The notes: generated by a model from the sequence alone, not told the origin. Shown: positions 15,394 to 24,718, counted from the first letter of the stretch. The stretch: 64,000 bases of DNA from Bacteroidaceae bacterium (GCA_011959205.1 BLLV01000120.1:1-64000); one strand, 5' to 3'. Made by a program: numbers and translations.

Positions 15394-16542
15394 ATGAAAA
15401 AACAAATAGCGATATTAGGTTCTACCGGCTCTATCGGTACACAGGCTCTACAGGTAATAGAGGAACATCCTGATTTATACGAGGTATACGCGTTGACGGC
15501 CAATAATAGTGTCGATTTATTGATAGAACAAGCCCGTAAGTTCATGCCCGAAGCGGTGGTGATAGCCAATGAGGAGAAATATCTTCAACTGAAGGAGGCA
15601 CTGAGTGATCTGCCTGTCAAGGTATATGCGGGAGCGGATGCGCTCTCTCAAATTGTAGAATCACAACCTATTGACATTGTACTGGCTTCTATGGTAGGTT
15701 ATGCCGGGTTGCGTCCTACTATAAATGCGATAAAGGCAGGTAAAGCTATTGCTTTGGCCAATAAAGAGACCCTGGTTGTGGCCGGAGAGTTGATTAATGC
15801 ATTGGCAAATCAGTATCACACAGCTGTACTTCCCGTGGATTCGGAACATTCGGCTATCTTCCAGTGTTTGGAAATAAATAACCGGTTGGAGAAAGTGATC
15901 TTGACAGCTTCGGGAGGACCGTTCCGTACTTATACTATGGAACAGTTGCAAACAGTGACCAAAACACAAGCTTTGAAGCATCCCAATTGGGAGATGGGAG
16001 CGAAGATAACCATTGATTCGGCTTCCATGATGAACAAAGGGTTTGAAGTGATTGAGGCTAAATGGTTATTCGGAATGCGTCCGGAACAGATTGAGGTGGT
16101 AGTTCATCCGCAATCTGTCATTCACTCTATGGTGCAGTTTGAGGATGGAGCCGTGAAAGCACAATTAGGCATGCCCGATATGCGTTTGCCTATTCAATAT
16201 GCTTTTTCGTATCCGGAACGTGTGAAATCTTCTTTCGAACGGTTGGATTTTGCCCATATAACAGACCTGACTTTTGAACAGCCTGATACCAAACGTTTTC
16301 GTAATTTGGCATTGGCATACGAGGCTTTGCATCGGGCCGGAAATATGCCCTGTATAGTGAATGCTGCTAATGAAGTGGTGGTGGATGCTTTTCTGAAAGA
16401 CAAAATATCTTTCCTGGGTATGAGTGATGTCATAGAACAGACTATGGGTAAAGTTGCTTATATCAAGGAACCGACTTATGAAGACTATGTGGTTACTGAT
16501 GCTGAAGCGCGTCGGGTTGCGTCATCTTTTTTATCACTTTAA
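15394..16542 (+). CDS. dxr: 1-deoxy-D-xylulose 5-phosphate reductoisomerase
   Basis: The 382-residue protein has the NADPH-binding GSTGSIGTQALQVI (residues 8-21), NKETLVVAGE, the substrate-loop DSEHSAIFQCL, and the metal-site segment ITIDSASMMNKGFEVIEA (cores DSASMMNKG and EVIEA). It catalyses the second step of the MEP isoprenoid pathway; ispF is at 6518. Fosmidomycin-binding residues appear intact. It is followed 56 bases later by rseP. Confidence 0.96.
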   Translation: MKKQIAILGSTGSIGTQALQVIEEHPDLYEVYALTANNSVDLLIEQARKFMPEAVVIANEEKYLQLKEALSDLPVKVYAGADALSQIVESQPIDIVLASMVGYAGLRPTINAIKAGKAIALANKETLVVAGELINALANQYHTAVLPVDSEHSAIFQCLEINNRLEKVILTASGGPFRTYTMEQLQTVTKTQALKHPNWEMGAKITIDSASMMNKGFEVIEAKWLFGMRPEQIEVVVHPQSVIHSMVQFEDGAVKAQLGMPDMRLPIQYAFSYPERVKSSFERLDFAHITDLTFEQPDTKRFRNLALAYEALHRAGNMPCIVNAANEVVVDAFLKDKISFLGMSDVIEQTMGKVAYIKEPTYEDYVVTDAEARRVASSFLSL

Positions 16543-16598
16543 ATGATAGTTGACAGAGAATTATGTTAATTATAAATTATAAAATAGTAAATAGCTAG

Positions 16599-17942
16599 AT
16601 GGAAACATTTTTGATTCGTGCCCTTCAACTGATAATGAGCCTTTCATTATTGGTCATTATTCATGAGGGAGGACATTTCCTTTTTTCACGTCTTTTTAAA
16701 GTAAGAGTAGAGAAGTTCTACATATTTTTTGATCCGTGGTTTTCTTTGTTCAAATTCAAACCGAAGAATAGTGATACGGAATATGGTATCGGCTGGGTGC
16801 CTTTGGGGGGGTATGTGAAGATCTCGGGGATGATAGATGAGTCCATGGATATCGAGCAGATGAAGCAGCCTGCTCAATCATGGGAATTTCGTTCAAAACC
16901 GGCTTGGCAGCGTCTGCTTATCATGGTGGGCGGTGTCTTGATGAATTTCTTGCTGGCTATCTTCATCTATTCCATGATTTTATTTCATTGGGGGGATTCC
17001 TTTGTCTCGCTGCAGGATATGACATACGGAATGAAATTCAACGAGCGTGCTCAGGAAATAGGTTTCCGTGACGGTGATATCCTTCTTCGTGCGGACGAGA
17101 AACCATTGGAACGTTTCGGGATGGATATGCTTCGTGATATTGTTGAGGCGCGTACGGTGACTGTACTGCGTGACGGAAAGGAAGCCGAAGTATACATGCC
17201 TGAGATCAGCCTGCTGGATATAGCAAAGGATGATCCGATGTTTGTTACGGCATTAGTTCCTAATGTCATTGACTCGGTGATACCGGGCGGTGGCTTGGAT
17301 AAGGCCGGTATACAGAAGGGAGATAGTTTGATTGCAGTCAATGGTGAAATGTTGAACTCATGGAATGCATTGGTAGAGAAACTGGATAATATGCAGGCTG
17401 ATGCGGAAACTGCCGGAGATAAAGGAGCTGCTATGCAAATGGTTTATTCACGTGGCGGATTGCGCGATACGGTTACCGTGCATACGGACTCACTGTTTAG
17501 AGTGGGGGCAATGTTTCCTTCATTGGCCGGTTATAAAGAAACTATCCGTGAATATGGATTCTTTGAATCTTTCCCCGCAGGAGTGCAATTGGGGGTGAAT
17601 ACATTGAAAGGATATGTGAACGATATGAAATATGTGTTCACCAAAGAAGGAGCCAAGAGTGTAGGTGGTTTCGGAATGATAGGAAGTATTTTTCCGAAAG
17701 TATGGGATTGGCATCGTTTTTGGGAAATGACTGCTTTTCTGTCAATCATCCTTGCGTTTATGAATATTCTGCCTATTCCGGCATTGGATGGCGGACATGT
17801 ATTATTTCTGCTTTATGAAATCATTGCCCGTCGTAAGCCGAGTGACAAATTTATGGAATATGCGCAGATGGTAGGTATGTTTCTATTGTTTGCCTTGCTT
17901 ATTTGGGCGAACTTTAATGATATCATGCGATTCTTGTTCTAG
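16599..17942 (+). CDS. rseP: Site-2 intramembrane zinc protease RseP
   Basis: The 447-residue membrane protein has the catalytic HEGGH motif (about residues 22-26) in its first helix and the C-terminal NILPIPALDGGH with the third zinc ligand Asp. Between them are two PDZ-like regions, around residues 145-200 and 205-290. RseP-type proteases cleave anti-sigma factors and signal-peptide remnants within the inner membrane. It ends the tsaB-rseP operon and is followed by two strong hairpins. Confidence 0.94.
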   Translation: METFLIRALQLIMSLSLLVIIHEGGHFLFSRLFKVRVEKFYIFFDPWFSLFKFKPKNSDTEYGIGWVPLGGYVKISGMIDESMDIEQMKQPAQSWEFRSKPAWQRLLIMVGGVLMNFLLAIFIYSMILFHWGDSFVSLQDMTYGMKFNERAQEIGFRDGDILLRADEKPLERFGMDMLRDIVEARTVTVLRDGKEAEVYMPEISLLDIAKDDPMFVTALVPNVIDSVIPGGGLDKAGIQKGDSLIAVNGEMLNSWNALVEKLDNMQADAETAGDKGAAMQMVYSRGGLRDTVTVHTDSLFRVGAMFPSLAGYKETIREYGFFESFPAGVQLGVNTLKGYVNDMKYVFTKEGAKSVGGFGMIGSIFPKVWDWHRFWEMTAFLSIILAFMNILPIPALDGGHVLFLLYEIIARRKPSDKFMEYAQMVGMFLLFALLIWANFNDIMRFLF

Positions 17943-17964
17943 GTTTGCATGACAGAAAAGGACA

Positions 17965-18040
17965 CGGCATTTTTATAAAAATGCCGATAGATACGGATTT
18001 CCGCAAAGATTGAACCAATCGTCTTTGCGGAAATTTGCGT
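17965..18040 (+). terminator. Double hairpin terminator after rseP
   Basis: The first element is a perfect 22-bp palindrome at 17965-17986 (CGGCATTTTTA and its complement). The second is a 13-bp stem, ATTTCCGCAAAGA (17997-18009) with TCTTTGCGGAAAT (18022-18034), followed by a T-rich tail. They close the forward operon and face the reverse-strand ncRNA terminator at 18083. Confidence 0.8.
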
Positions 18041-18082
18041 TTATTGTTATATTGTTTCTTTCCCGTGGTGAAAAAAAGACAT

Positions 18083-18395
18083 AAAAAAAGAGCGAAAGTT
18101 CTTATCAAACCCGCTCACATCCTGAAGAACCCCCCTCCATAAATGGGGTTCTTTTCATCTTTCTCGTCTCAGTTGCGTTATCCTCTTTCTCTTGTACCTA
18201 AAAAACAACTTTTTTAATACCTATAAAACTAATTTCCTGAAAACTTTCTTTTTCTAATTACCTTAAATCTTATCTCCTAATACCTTTCTAAATCAATCTT
18301 TTTTCACTTAAATCTAATACCTTAATTAAAATCTTTACCTTAATACCTAATTTTGTTCTTTTCTTTATTATCTTAGTATGTGGTTTCACAACCAC
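18083..18395 (-). ncRNA. Unassigned ~310-nt non-coding RNA with repeated AGGTA motifs
   Basis: The reverse strand has a complete transcription unit without a credible gene. It starts with a perfect hairpin, GTGGTT-GTGA-AACCAC (18395-18380), just after a promoter. The body (about 18375-18160) is rich in A and G and carries seven AGGTA motifs, mostly inside AAGGTATTA or TAGGTATTA. Their complement TACCT lies at 18195, 18218, 18259, 18281, 18318, 18336 and 18344. The 3' part has a 9-bp hairpin (AAGAACCCC/GGGGTTCTT, 18153-18125) and then a terminator hairpin GAGCG/CGCTC (18116-18090) with seven T. A 17-codon frame at 18158-18105 overlaps the hairpins and is probably chance. I do not recognise the RNA family. 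A sponge for an RNA-binding protein, or a base-pairing sRNA, are guesses. Confidence 0.75.
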
Positions 18396-18399
18396 GTTG

Positions 18400-18429
18400 C
18401 AAAAGTACAGCTTTTCTTGATATTAGCAA
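18400..18429 (-). promoter_or_regulatory. Promoter of the ncRNA
   Basis: On the minus strand TTG (18429-18427) and TACTTTTG (18407-18400) are 19 bases apart, a full Bacteroidota promoter. Transcription should start near 18395, at the base of the first hairpin. Confidence 0.8.
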
Positions 18430-18450
18430 GTGAATAGATGCTGAAAAACA

Positions 18451-18493
18451 TAAAAAAGGGTGAATTCATGATATATATCAAGAAAACGCCCTT
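18451..18493 (-). terminator. Terminator of nrdDG
   Basis: On the minus strand AAGGG (18493-18489) pairs with CCCTT (18460-18456) around an inner palindrome TGATATATATCA, followed by six T. It separates nrdG from the ncRNA promoter just downstream. Confidence 0.7.
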
Positions 18494-18508
18494 CTCCTGT
18501 TTTTTGCG

Positions 18509-18967
18509 TTACCGAATACGGATAATATGTTGATTGCTACTTCCGCGAAAATCCAAGTAAGGAGAGTACAAATCAGGTTCGAATCGCCCGTCTACTATGA
18601 CATCCACATAGTCCAGTATCGGTTTTAATATTTCATCGTTTTGTATCTGTTCAAATGTATATCCTGTATAACACCAGATGTTTTGTCCGGTAGCTTCTTT
18701 GATCTGTTTGACAAGAACCAAGAATTCTTGAGGATGATAAAGTGGGTCTCCACCGGAGAAGGTGATGCCATCCAGCAATGGGTTGGCGTTTATTTCACAG
18801 ATTATTTTTTCTATTTTTTCTGGTGTGAGCGGAGTGCCTGCCGATGGGTTCCAGGATTCGGGATTCTGGCAACCGCGACAATGGTGACGGCATCCGGCTA
18901 GATAGATAGAATAGCGGATGCCCTCACCGTCGACTATTGTTTCAGGATAGGTAAATAACAAGTTCAT
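18509..18967 (-). CDS. nrdG: Anaerobic ribonucleotide reductase activating protein
   Basis: The 152-residue radical-SAM protein has the cluster motif CRHHCRGC (CxxxCxxC, about residues 26-33) followed by QNPESW, and the SAM-contact [10 protein letters not shown]. It uses a 4Fe-4S cluster and S-adenosylmethionine to install the glycyl radical in NrdD. The start lies five bases downstream of the nrdD stop, so both are one transcript. Confidence 0.95.
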   Translation of the reverse strand: MNLLFTYPETIVDGEGIRYSIYLAGCRHHCRGCQNPESWNPSAGTPLTPEKIEKIICEINANPLLDGITFSGGDPLYHPQEFLVLVKQIKEATGQNIWCYTGYTFEQIQNDEILKPILDYVDVIVDGRFEPDLYSPYLDFRGSSNQHIIRIR

Positions 18968-18972
18968 GCTGA

Positions 18973-21249
18973 TTATCCATGCTTTACCCGGTCACGTTCT
19001 TCGGCACGTTTGGCTGAATTCCAAGTGCTGAGATCTCCTGTCAAATAGCCGGTAATGCGGCGCATGCGCATTATGTTTTCGCTTTGGCAAACAGGGCATT
19101 TGTCATAAATGACCCCTTTGTAACCGCAAGCTTGGCAAGTATCAACAGGATGGTTGATGGAACCGTATCCAATGCCTTCGTCATGCATTACTTTTACGAT
19201 CTTGGCTATGGCTTTTACATTTTTTTGAGCTTCTCCGTCCAATTCCACATAGGTGATGTGCCCTCCTCGGGTAATGGCATGGAAAGGAGCTTCCTTTTTT
19301 ATCTTTTCGGCGATAGTGATGTGCTCTTTTACATCTATGTGGAAAGAGTTTACGTAATAGTCATTATCCGTCACGCCGGGAATGATGCCATATTTGCGGC
19401 GGTCCATGCGAGTGAATCGCCCAGAGAGCCCTTCAGCGGGGGTGGCAAGTACAGAGAAATTCAATTGATATTTTAGTTTGTATTCGTTTGCTACTTTATT
19501 TATTTCTGTAACGGCCTCGAATAATGTATCCCATGCTTTCTGGCTATTTGCGTGGCTTTCTCCATAAAGAGCCATCATGGCATTGTGCCCGCCTATGAAG
19601 CCTATGCCTAATGTGCCTTGACGTAATACATCCCCTACTCGGTCGTTGGGGGAAAGTTTGCCTCCGCCTTTCCACACGTCATTACCCATCATGAACGGGA
19701 ACTGGCGTGCCAGGGCTGTCCGCTGATATTGGTAGCGTGCATACAGTTGCTCGGCAATCAGTTTGGACAAAGCATGTACACTTTCCATAAAGATTGCTTT
19801 CGCTTTTTTTTCTATGGCCTCTTTCTTGCCTGATTCTTCCAGGCTTTCCGCCTTGATGCGTGCTTCGATGGCCAGCCGGGGCATATTCATCGTGGTGAAT
19901 GACAGGTTGCCACGCCCTAATGAGGTTTTTTCACCTGCTATGTTTTCGTATACGCGGGTACGGCATCCCATAGTTGCCAGTTCATAGCGGTAACGTTTGG
20001 GGTCCTTGATATCCCATTTCTCATTTTTGTTATAAGGAGTATCCAAAAACATAAAATTAGGGAACAAGGCTTTTGCGGTGGTACGGCAAGCTTTCAGAAA
20101 CAAGTCGAAATTGGGGGCTTGGAATTCCATTTTGCCTTCCATCGCCGCTTCGAAATTTGCCATGGCTTTCTTATAGTCCTCTTCAGAGTAAGACACTCCA
20201 TCTTTGATCTTGAATATCTGTATGGGGAAGACAGGTACTTCGCCACGGGTACCCAGGCCTTCAATGGTAGCTTTCAGCAGTTCCTCTATGACCATGCGGC
20301 CCTCAGGAGAAGTGTCTGTTCCATAATTGATGGAGCTGAACACCACTTGATTTCCCCCTCGCGAATGCATGGTGTTCAGGTTGTGGATGAATCCTTCCAT
20401 GGCCTGATGGGTATCTTTGCGCGTCATGGCGTATGCTTTCTCTTCAATTTTCTTGAGAGCTTCTGTTCCAGGTTCTTTTCCTTCTACTTCTATATAAAAC
20501 TCGGTTAACGTTTTCAGATGTTTGCGGAATGTCTTTCGTACGCCTTCCGCCATAAAGAAGTCGAAAGCGGGAATAGCCTGACCGCCGTGTTGTTCGTTCT
20601 GGTTTGTCTGGAATATGATGGTGGCCAGAGTGGCGTAACTTTGAATGGACTGGGGGGTGCGGATACTTCCGTTCTTGGTGCGGAAGCCGCGCTCGAACAA
20701 GTCTTCCAGGTCATATTGGATACAAGTGGTAGTCTTGGTGGGATAGTAATCCAGGTCATGTATATGTATGTCGCCCAACTGATGTGCTTCGGCATATTTT
20801 TTAGGCAACAGATATTTGTAAGTATAGTCTTTTGTAACTTCCGAGGCAAAGGTCATCATTTGTCCGGCGGGAGTATGGCTGGACATATTGGCATTGCTCA
20901 GGTTTACATCATTTTTGTCGATGGCTACAATGCCGTCCATGATATGCTTCATTTGCGTTTTACGGTCGCGTTCCGTATTCCGCCATTCGCGATAAATGAT
21001 GTATTTTTTGGCCACTTCGGGGCGTACTTTCATCAGTTCTTTTTCTACCAGATCTTGAATCTCTTCCACACTGATGGTGGGAGATGTAAAATTGCTGATA
21101 ACCCGCATGGTAATTTCGGCAATCAGCTTGTCCTCATTATCAATTCCGGAGGCATGGAATGCCTTGCCGATTGCATTTTTGATTTTACTGATGGAGAAGT
21201 CTTCCCGCTTTCCATCACGCTTAATGATACAAATCTCAGCGTAGTTCAT
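18973..21249 (-). CDS. nrdD: Anaerobic (class III) ribonucleoside-triphosphate reductase
   Basis: The 758-residue enzyme begins with an ATP-cone allosteric domain (about residues 5-95), followed by the large barrel and a C-terminal zinc site, CQACGYKG...CPVC. The glycyl radical site is RRITGYLTG, with the radical Gly at about residue 734. It makes deoxyribonucleotides under anaerobiosis without cobalamin and is destroyed by oxygen. The upstream leader contains a cobalamin riboswitch, which implies that B12 turns expression down. Confidence 0.96.
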   Translation of the reverse strand: MNYAEICIIKRDGKREDFSISKIKNAIGKAFHASGIDNEDKLIAEITMRVISNFTSPTISVEEIQDLVEKELMKVRPEVAKKYIIYREWRNTERDRKTQMKHIMDGIVAIDKNDVNLSNANMSSHTPAGQMMTFASEVTKDYTYKYLLPKKYAEAHQLGDIHIHDLDYYPTKTTTCIQYDLEDLFERGFRTKNGSIRTPQSIQSYATLATIIFQTNQNEQHGGQAIPAFDFFMAEGVRKTFRKHLKTLTEFYIEVEGKEPGTEALKKIEEKAYAMTRKDTHQAMEGFIHNLNTMHSRGGNQVVFSSINYGTDTSPEGRMVIEELLKATIEGLGTRGEVPVFPIQIFKIKDGVSYSEEDYKKAMANFEAAMEGKMEFQAPNFDLFLKACRTTAKALFPNFMFLDTPYNKNEKWDIKDPKRYRYELATMGCRTRVYENIAGEKTSLGRGNLSFTTMNMPRLAIEARIKAESLEESGKKEAIEKKAKAIFMESVHALSKLIAEQLYARYQYQRTALARQFPFMMGNDVWKGGGKLSPNDRVGDVLRQGTLGIGFIGGHNAMMALYGESHANSQKAWDTLFEAVTEINKVANEYKLKYQLNFSVLATPAEGLSGRFTRMDRRKYGIIPGVTDNDYYVNSFHIDVKEHITIAEKIKKEAPFHAITRGGHITYVELDGEAQKNVKAIAKIVKVMHDEGIGYGSINHPVDTCQACGYKGVIYDKCPVCQSENIMRMRRITGYLTGDLSTWNSAKRAEERDRVKHG

Positions 21250-21284
21250 TGTTGAAAAATTAATTGTTAGTTTTTAATAAATTG

Positions 21285-21447
21285 TCCTTTTAGGCAGGTC
21301 TTCTGACTTGTCTCTTCCCCGAAACGCCTTCCCGCAAATATTTTGTAGTGGCATATAGTTTCGGCTCAACGAGAGTTACAGCAGCGGGTACTGTTGCTGA
21401 TTTTCACGGCATTCCCTTTTAGAAGTGGTTAACTTTACCTTGGTGGA
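21285..21447 (-). promoter_or_regulatory. Cobalamin (B12) riboswitch upstream of nrdDG
   Basis: Read on the minus strand the region contains the ordered class signatures: AAAAGGGAAT, GTGAAAATCAGCAACAGT, CCCGCTGCTGTAACTC, GCCACT, GGGAAGGCG and finally the B12-box-like AGTCAGAAGACCTGCC (21308-21293). The element lies between a -7 element at 21454-21461 and the nrdD ATG at 21249. Binding of adenosylcobalamin or a related form should lower nrdDG expression. Confidence 0.95.
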
Positions 21448-21453
21448 CGTTTG

Positions 21454-21461
21454 CAAAGATA
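21454..21461 (-). promoter_or_regulatory. -7 promoter element of nrdDG
   Basis: CAAAGATA is TATCTTTG on the minus strand, just upstream of the riboswitch. The position expected for -33 falls in the inverted repeat at 21467-21512 and has no TTG. Confidence 0.7.
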
Positions 21462-21466
21462 TAACA

Positions 21467-21512
21467 TTTTGGGAAACTTTTAGCTTAAAAAATGAATAAA
21501 AGTTTCCCAAAA
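21467..21512. repeat. Perfect 16-bp inverted repeat at the nrdDG promoter
   Basis: TTTTGGGAAACTTTTA (21467-21482) is perfectly inverted at 21497-21512 with a 14-base spacer. It sits five bases upstream of the nrdDG -7 element and 49 bases beyond the cca stop. It may be a protein operator, the 3' hairpin of cca, or both. It does not resemble the NrdR box. Confidence 0.85.
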
Positions 21513-21560
21513 CGGATAACTCTCTGATGGAGGACTGGTTATGAAATGTACTTTCGTCAG

Positions 21561-22985
21561 TTATAAGTTGACCGGAGTTAGTCCCATACTTTTCGCTTTA
21601 TTCAACATGTATTCTAAAGCGGCATCATGTTCATTAGGAATGATACCATCCAGTATGGCATCCTTGATGGAACTTTTCAGACTGCCTATTTCGCGGCAGG
21701 GCTGCATGTCGAATATCCGCATGATTTCTTCTCCGTCTACCGGAGGTTGGAAATTGCGTATCCGGTCTTTCTCTTCCAGGTCTTTCAGCTTCTGGCGTAC
21801 CAGTTTGAAGTTATCCAGGAATTTTTGTTTTCGTGCTTCATTCTTTGAAGTGATGTCCGCTTCGCACAGCATCATCAAGTCGTCAATGTCATCTCCGGCT
21901 TCAAAAAGCAGACGCCGTACGGCGGAATCCGTCACGATATCGTCAGCTATGACAATGGGACGCATGTGCAGGCCTACCAATTTTTGGACATATTTCATCT
22001 TCTCATTCATAGGTAGCTTCATCTTGCGGAAGAGGTCCGGAATCATTTTCTCACCGATAAAGTTATGATTATGGAAAGTCCATCCTATACGTGGTTCCCA
22101 GCGTTTGGTACGCGGTTTGCCTATGTCATGCAACAGCGTGGCCCAACGCAGCCATAGGTTGTCGGTATGTTTGGAGATATTGTCCACAACTTCCAGCGTA
22201 TGATAGAAATTGTCTTTATGGGCACGGCCGTTCTGGGTTTCCACTCCTTGCAACGCCACCAGTTCGGGAAAAATCAAGGGCAGCAGTCCGCAACGGTCCA
22301 GCTCTATAAAGCCTTTGGACGGTATGGGGGCGAGCAGAATCTTGTTCAGCTCGTCGGCAATGCGCTCTTTGGAGATAATATGGATACGTTCCTTGTTGCG
22401 TGCCAGTGCTTCGAAAGTGGTGTCGTCAATGTAGAAATTCAGTTGTGTGGCAAACCGGACACAACGCATCATGCGGAGCGGATCGTCACTGAAAGTAATG
22501 TCCGGGTCCAGTGGTGTGCGGATGGTTCTCTCTTTCAGGTCATCCAGACCGTTAAAAGGATCTACCAGTTCCCCGAAACGTGCTTTGTTCAAGCACACTG
22601 CCATGGCATTGATCGTGAAATCGCGCCGGTTCTGGTCATCTTCTAACGTACCGTTTTCGACCACAGGTTTACGGCTGTCATGGCTATATGATTCCTTACG
22701 GGCACCGACAAATTCCACTTCCGTATCATGGTATTTAACTTGTGCCGTGCCGAAATTCTTAAAAACGGAAACGTGCGCTCCGCGCCCCAGCTTCTTGCCG
22801 AAGGCCTGTGCCATTTCAATTCCGCTTCCTACCACTACAACATCTATATCTTTCGAGGGGCGTTTCAAAAATATATCTCGTACATAACCTCCTACAACGT
22901 AACATTCCAATCCCAGTTCGTCTGCCGTTTCGGAAATTAACTTGAATATCTTATTATTAAAATGTTCTTTTAGTTCCATATTCAT
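21561..22985 (-). CDS. cca: CCA tRNA nucleotidyltransferase with HD domain
   Basis: The product, about 474 residues, has the class II polymerase motifs GGYVRDIFL and DIDVVVVG, the RRDFTINAMA segment and the DDPLRMMRCVRFA motif, followed by an HD domain with LLHDIGKP. It adds or repairs the 3' CCA end of tRNA, and the HD part probably has phosphohydrolase activity. The start is set at 22985 (MNMELKEHF); a start at 23063 would lie upstream of the promoter element at 22998-23005. The ATG at 22979 is equally possible. Confidence 0.93.
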   Translation of the reverse strand: MNMELKEHFNNKIFKLISETADELGLECYVVGGYVRDIFLKRPSKDIDVVVVGSGIEMAQAFGKKLGRGAHVSVFKNFGTAQVKYHDTEVEFVGARKESYSHDSRKPVVENGTLEDDQNRRDFTINAMAVCLNKARFGELVDPFNGLDDLKERTIRTPLDPDITFSDDPLRMMRCVRFATQLNFYIDDTTFEALARNKERIHIISKERIADELNKILLAPIPSKGFIELDRCGLLPLIFPELVALQGVETQNGRAHKDNFYHTLEVVDNISKHTDNLWLRWATLLHDIGKPRTKRWEPRIGWTFHNHNFIGEKMIPDLFRKMKLPMNEKMKYVQKLVGLHMRPIVIADDIVTDSAVRRLLFEAGDDIDDLMMLCEADITSKNEARKQKFLDNFKLVRQKLKDLEEKDRIRNFQPPVDGEEIMRIFDMQPCREIGSLKSSIKDAILDGIIPNEHDAALEYMLNKAKSMGLTPVNL

Positions 22986-22997
22986 CTTAAAGAGGGG

Positions 22998-23056
22998 CAA
23001 ATTTACGATTTTTTGTGCAGGATAAGGAGAAATCACGCAATTAAATTGTATTTTTG
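22998..23056. promoter_or_regulatory. Divergent -7 elements for cca (-) and the lipoprotein gene (+)
   Basis: CAAATTTA at 22998-23005 reads TAAATTTG on the minus strand for cca. TATTTTTG at 23049-23056 on the plus strand lies 24 bases before the ATG at 23081. Confidence 0.7.
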
Positions 23057-23080
23057 CCTGCATATAAAACGATCAAATAC

Positions 23081-23905
23081 ATGAAAAAGATAGGATTAGT
23101 AGCATTATTTGCCTTGTTGCTGGCCGGTTGTGATGATGGCGGCGAGAAGAAAGCGCAAGAAAATTTGCGTAAGGCTGAAGCGGCTTTGGAAAAAGAGAAC
23201 TTTAATGAAGCCAAATTGCAGATAGACAGTGTCCGCATCCTTTATCCGAAAGCATTTGAAGCCAGGAAACAGGGAGTCAAGCTGATGCAGCGGGTGGATT
23301 TGAAAGAGCAGCAGAAGAGTCTGGTTTACCTGGACAGCATGATGGTGCTGAAACAAGCTCAGCTGGATTCCGTCAAAGGTAATTTTGTTCTTGAGAAAGA
23401 TACTGCATATCAGGAGGTGGGCAACTATTTTTATCCCACCCAGACGGTAGAGAAGAACGTAGGCCGTTCATTCTTGCGCGGACAAGTGAACGAGCAGGGG
23501 GAAATGTCTCTTACCTCTATTTATTGTGCAGGCGGCACTTTGCATCACACAGCGGTGAAAGTGAGTGCGGGGGATACTTTTGCCGAAACTCCCGCTTCGA
23601 AAGACAGTTATGAAACCACTGACTTGGGCCGTGTAATTGAGAAGGCCGATTACAAGATGGGGGAAGACGGCGGCGTCATCGCTTTTATTGTAGCGAATAA
23701 AGATAAGAATATCCAACTTCAGTTTATCGGAGACCGTACTTACAAGACGGCCATGCAGCCCAATGACCGTAAGGCAATTGCGGAACTGACGGAATTGGCA
23801 CGCATCCTGTCCGGCATGGAACAGATCCGTAAAGATAAGAAAGAAGCGAACTTGAAGATAGAGTTCGTGACCCGCAAAATGCAGGAACAGGAGGAAGAGA
23901 AGTGA
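23081..23905 (+). CDS. Lipoprotein with coiled-coil N-terminus, function unknown
   Basis: The product, about 274 residues, starts MKKIGLVALFALLLAGCDD, a lipoprotein signal with Cys17. Residues 20-110 are charged and likely helical (KKAQENLRKAEAALEKENF), and a beta-rich part follows (YCAGGTLHHTAVKVSAGD), ending in a second charged helix. Similar proteins are common in Bacteroides as hypothetical lipoproteins; I cannot assign a function. The start at 23081 is preferred over an upstream in-frame start because the earlier one falls within the promoter. Confidence 0.8.
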   Translation: MKKIGLVALFALLLAGCDDGGEKKAQENLRKAEAALEKENFNEAKLQIDSVRILYPKAFEARKQGVKLMQRVDLKEQQKSLVYLDSMMVLKQAQLDSVKGNFVLEKDTAYQEVGNYFYPTQTVEKNVGRSFLRGQVNEQGEMSLTSIYCAGGTLHHTAVKVSAGDTFAETPASKDSYETTDLGRVIEKADYKMGEDGGVIAFIVANKDKNIQLQFIGDRTYKTAMQPNDRKAIAELTELARILSGMEQIRKDKKEANLKIEFVTRKMQEQEEEK

Positions 23906-23913
23906 TGTGAATC

Positions 23914-23972
23914 GGAACACAAACAATGCGGATTTTGAAGATATTCCCCAAAGTCCGCATTGTCCGTGTTCC
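23914..23972. terminator. Long hairpin between the lipoprotein gene and ruvA
   Basis: GGAACAC (23914-23920) pairs with GTGTTCC (23966-23972), and CAATGCGGA (23924-23932) with TCCGCATTG (23954-23962). It lies between two convergent stops and can serve both strands, although neither side has a long T-run. Confidence 0.7.
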
Positions 23973-23990
23973 TTGTTTCATGTACACCCC

Positions 23991-24584
23991 TTACAATCGC
24001 TTCAGTGCCAGCTTGATCACTTTCTCCACCGGGGCGGCAGGCTCCTCTTTCAGTATGGCGGCCACTACCTTTTGTGATGCGGCCTGTGCGAATCCCAGCA
24101 TGGTGAGTGCGGCGACAGCCTCGTCGTGAATTTCGGTATTGGCCGGGTTGGCAAACATTTCGCTGCTCACGGTTTCCATGCCCGAAGTGGCGATCTTGTC
24201 CTTTAAGTCCACGATGATGCGTTGGGCAGTTTTCAGGCCGATGCCTTTCACTGTTTTCAATAACTTGTCATTGCCGGAACTGATGACTCCGCACAGTTCG
24301 GAAGGGGATAAAGCCGACAGAATCATACGTGCCGTGTTGCCGCCGATGCCCGATACGGAAATCAGTAACAAAAATAACTCCCGTTCCTGTTTGGTCGAGA
24401 ATCCGTAGAGTATGTAGGCATCTTCCCGGATCGCTTCATAAATATATAATTTCGTATTGCTCTGATTCTGAATGGCCGAATACGTATTCAATGAGATATT
24501 GATGCCATATCCCATCCCGTTACAATCTAAAACTACCATTGCCGGAGTGATCTCCGCAATGTCTCCTTTAATATATTCTATCAT
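23991..24584 (-). CDS. ruvA: Holliday junction branch-migration protein RuvA
   Basis: The 197-residue protein begins [12 protein letters not shown], with the OB-fold [10 protein letters not shown], and then has helix-hairpin-helix motifs ([17 protein letters not shown] and [22 protein letters not shown] by their GIG cores). The C-terminal domain III ([10 protein letters not shown]) contacts RuvB. RuvA binds four-way junctions and guides RuvB during recombination repair. It forms a single-gene unit here; ruvB and ruvC are not in the window. Confidence 0.95.
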   Translation of the reverse strand: MIEYIKGDIAEITPAMVVLDCNGMGYGINISLNTYSAIQNQSNTKLYIYEAIREDAYILYGFSTKQERELFLLLISVSGIGGNTARMILSALSPSELCGVISSGNDKLLKTVKGIGLKTAQRIIVDLKDKIATSGMETVSSEMFANPANTEIHDEAVAALTMLGFAQAASQKVVAAILKEEPAAPVEKVIKLALKRL

Positions 24585-24616
24585 GGTTGTTTCGTTTGAA
24601 AATTTACAGTTCTTTG

Positions 24617-24718
24617 CAAAAATAGGACATCTATCTTTTAAATTATAAGTTCGGCAAGAATATTTTTAAATTATTAGGCCGGAGTAAACAAAAAAACGAG
24701 GCAAAATGTTTATTTTTG
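24617..24718. promoter_or_regulatory. Divergent -7 elements for ruvA (-) and ddh (+)
   Basis: CAAAAATA at 24617-24624 reads TATTTTTG on the minus strand, 33 bases from the ruvA start. TATTTTTG at 24711-24718 on the plus strand lies 42 bases before the ddh ATG. Confidence 0.65.

Noticed and set aside
18105..18158. 17-codon frame inside the ncRNA on the minus strand
   Set aside because: It spans two stable hairpins including the terminator and has no start-region support; noncoding is more likely.
22986..23063. Longer N-terminus of the CCA-adding enzyme
   Set aside because: It would require transcription from upstream of the -7 element at 22998-23005 and overlap the divergent promoter; the added residues do not resemble the family.
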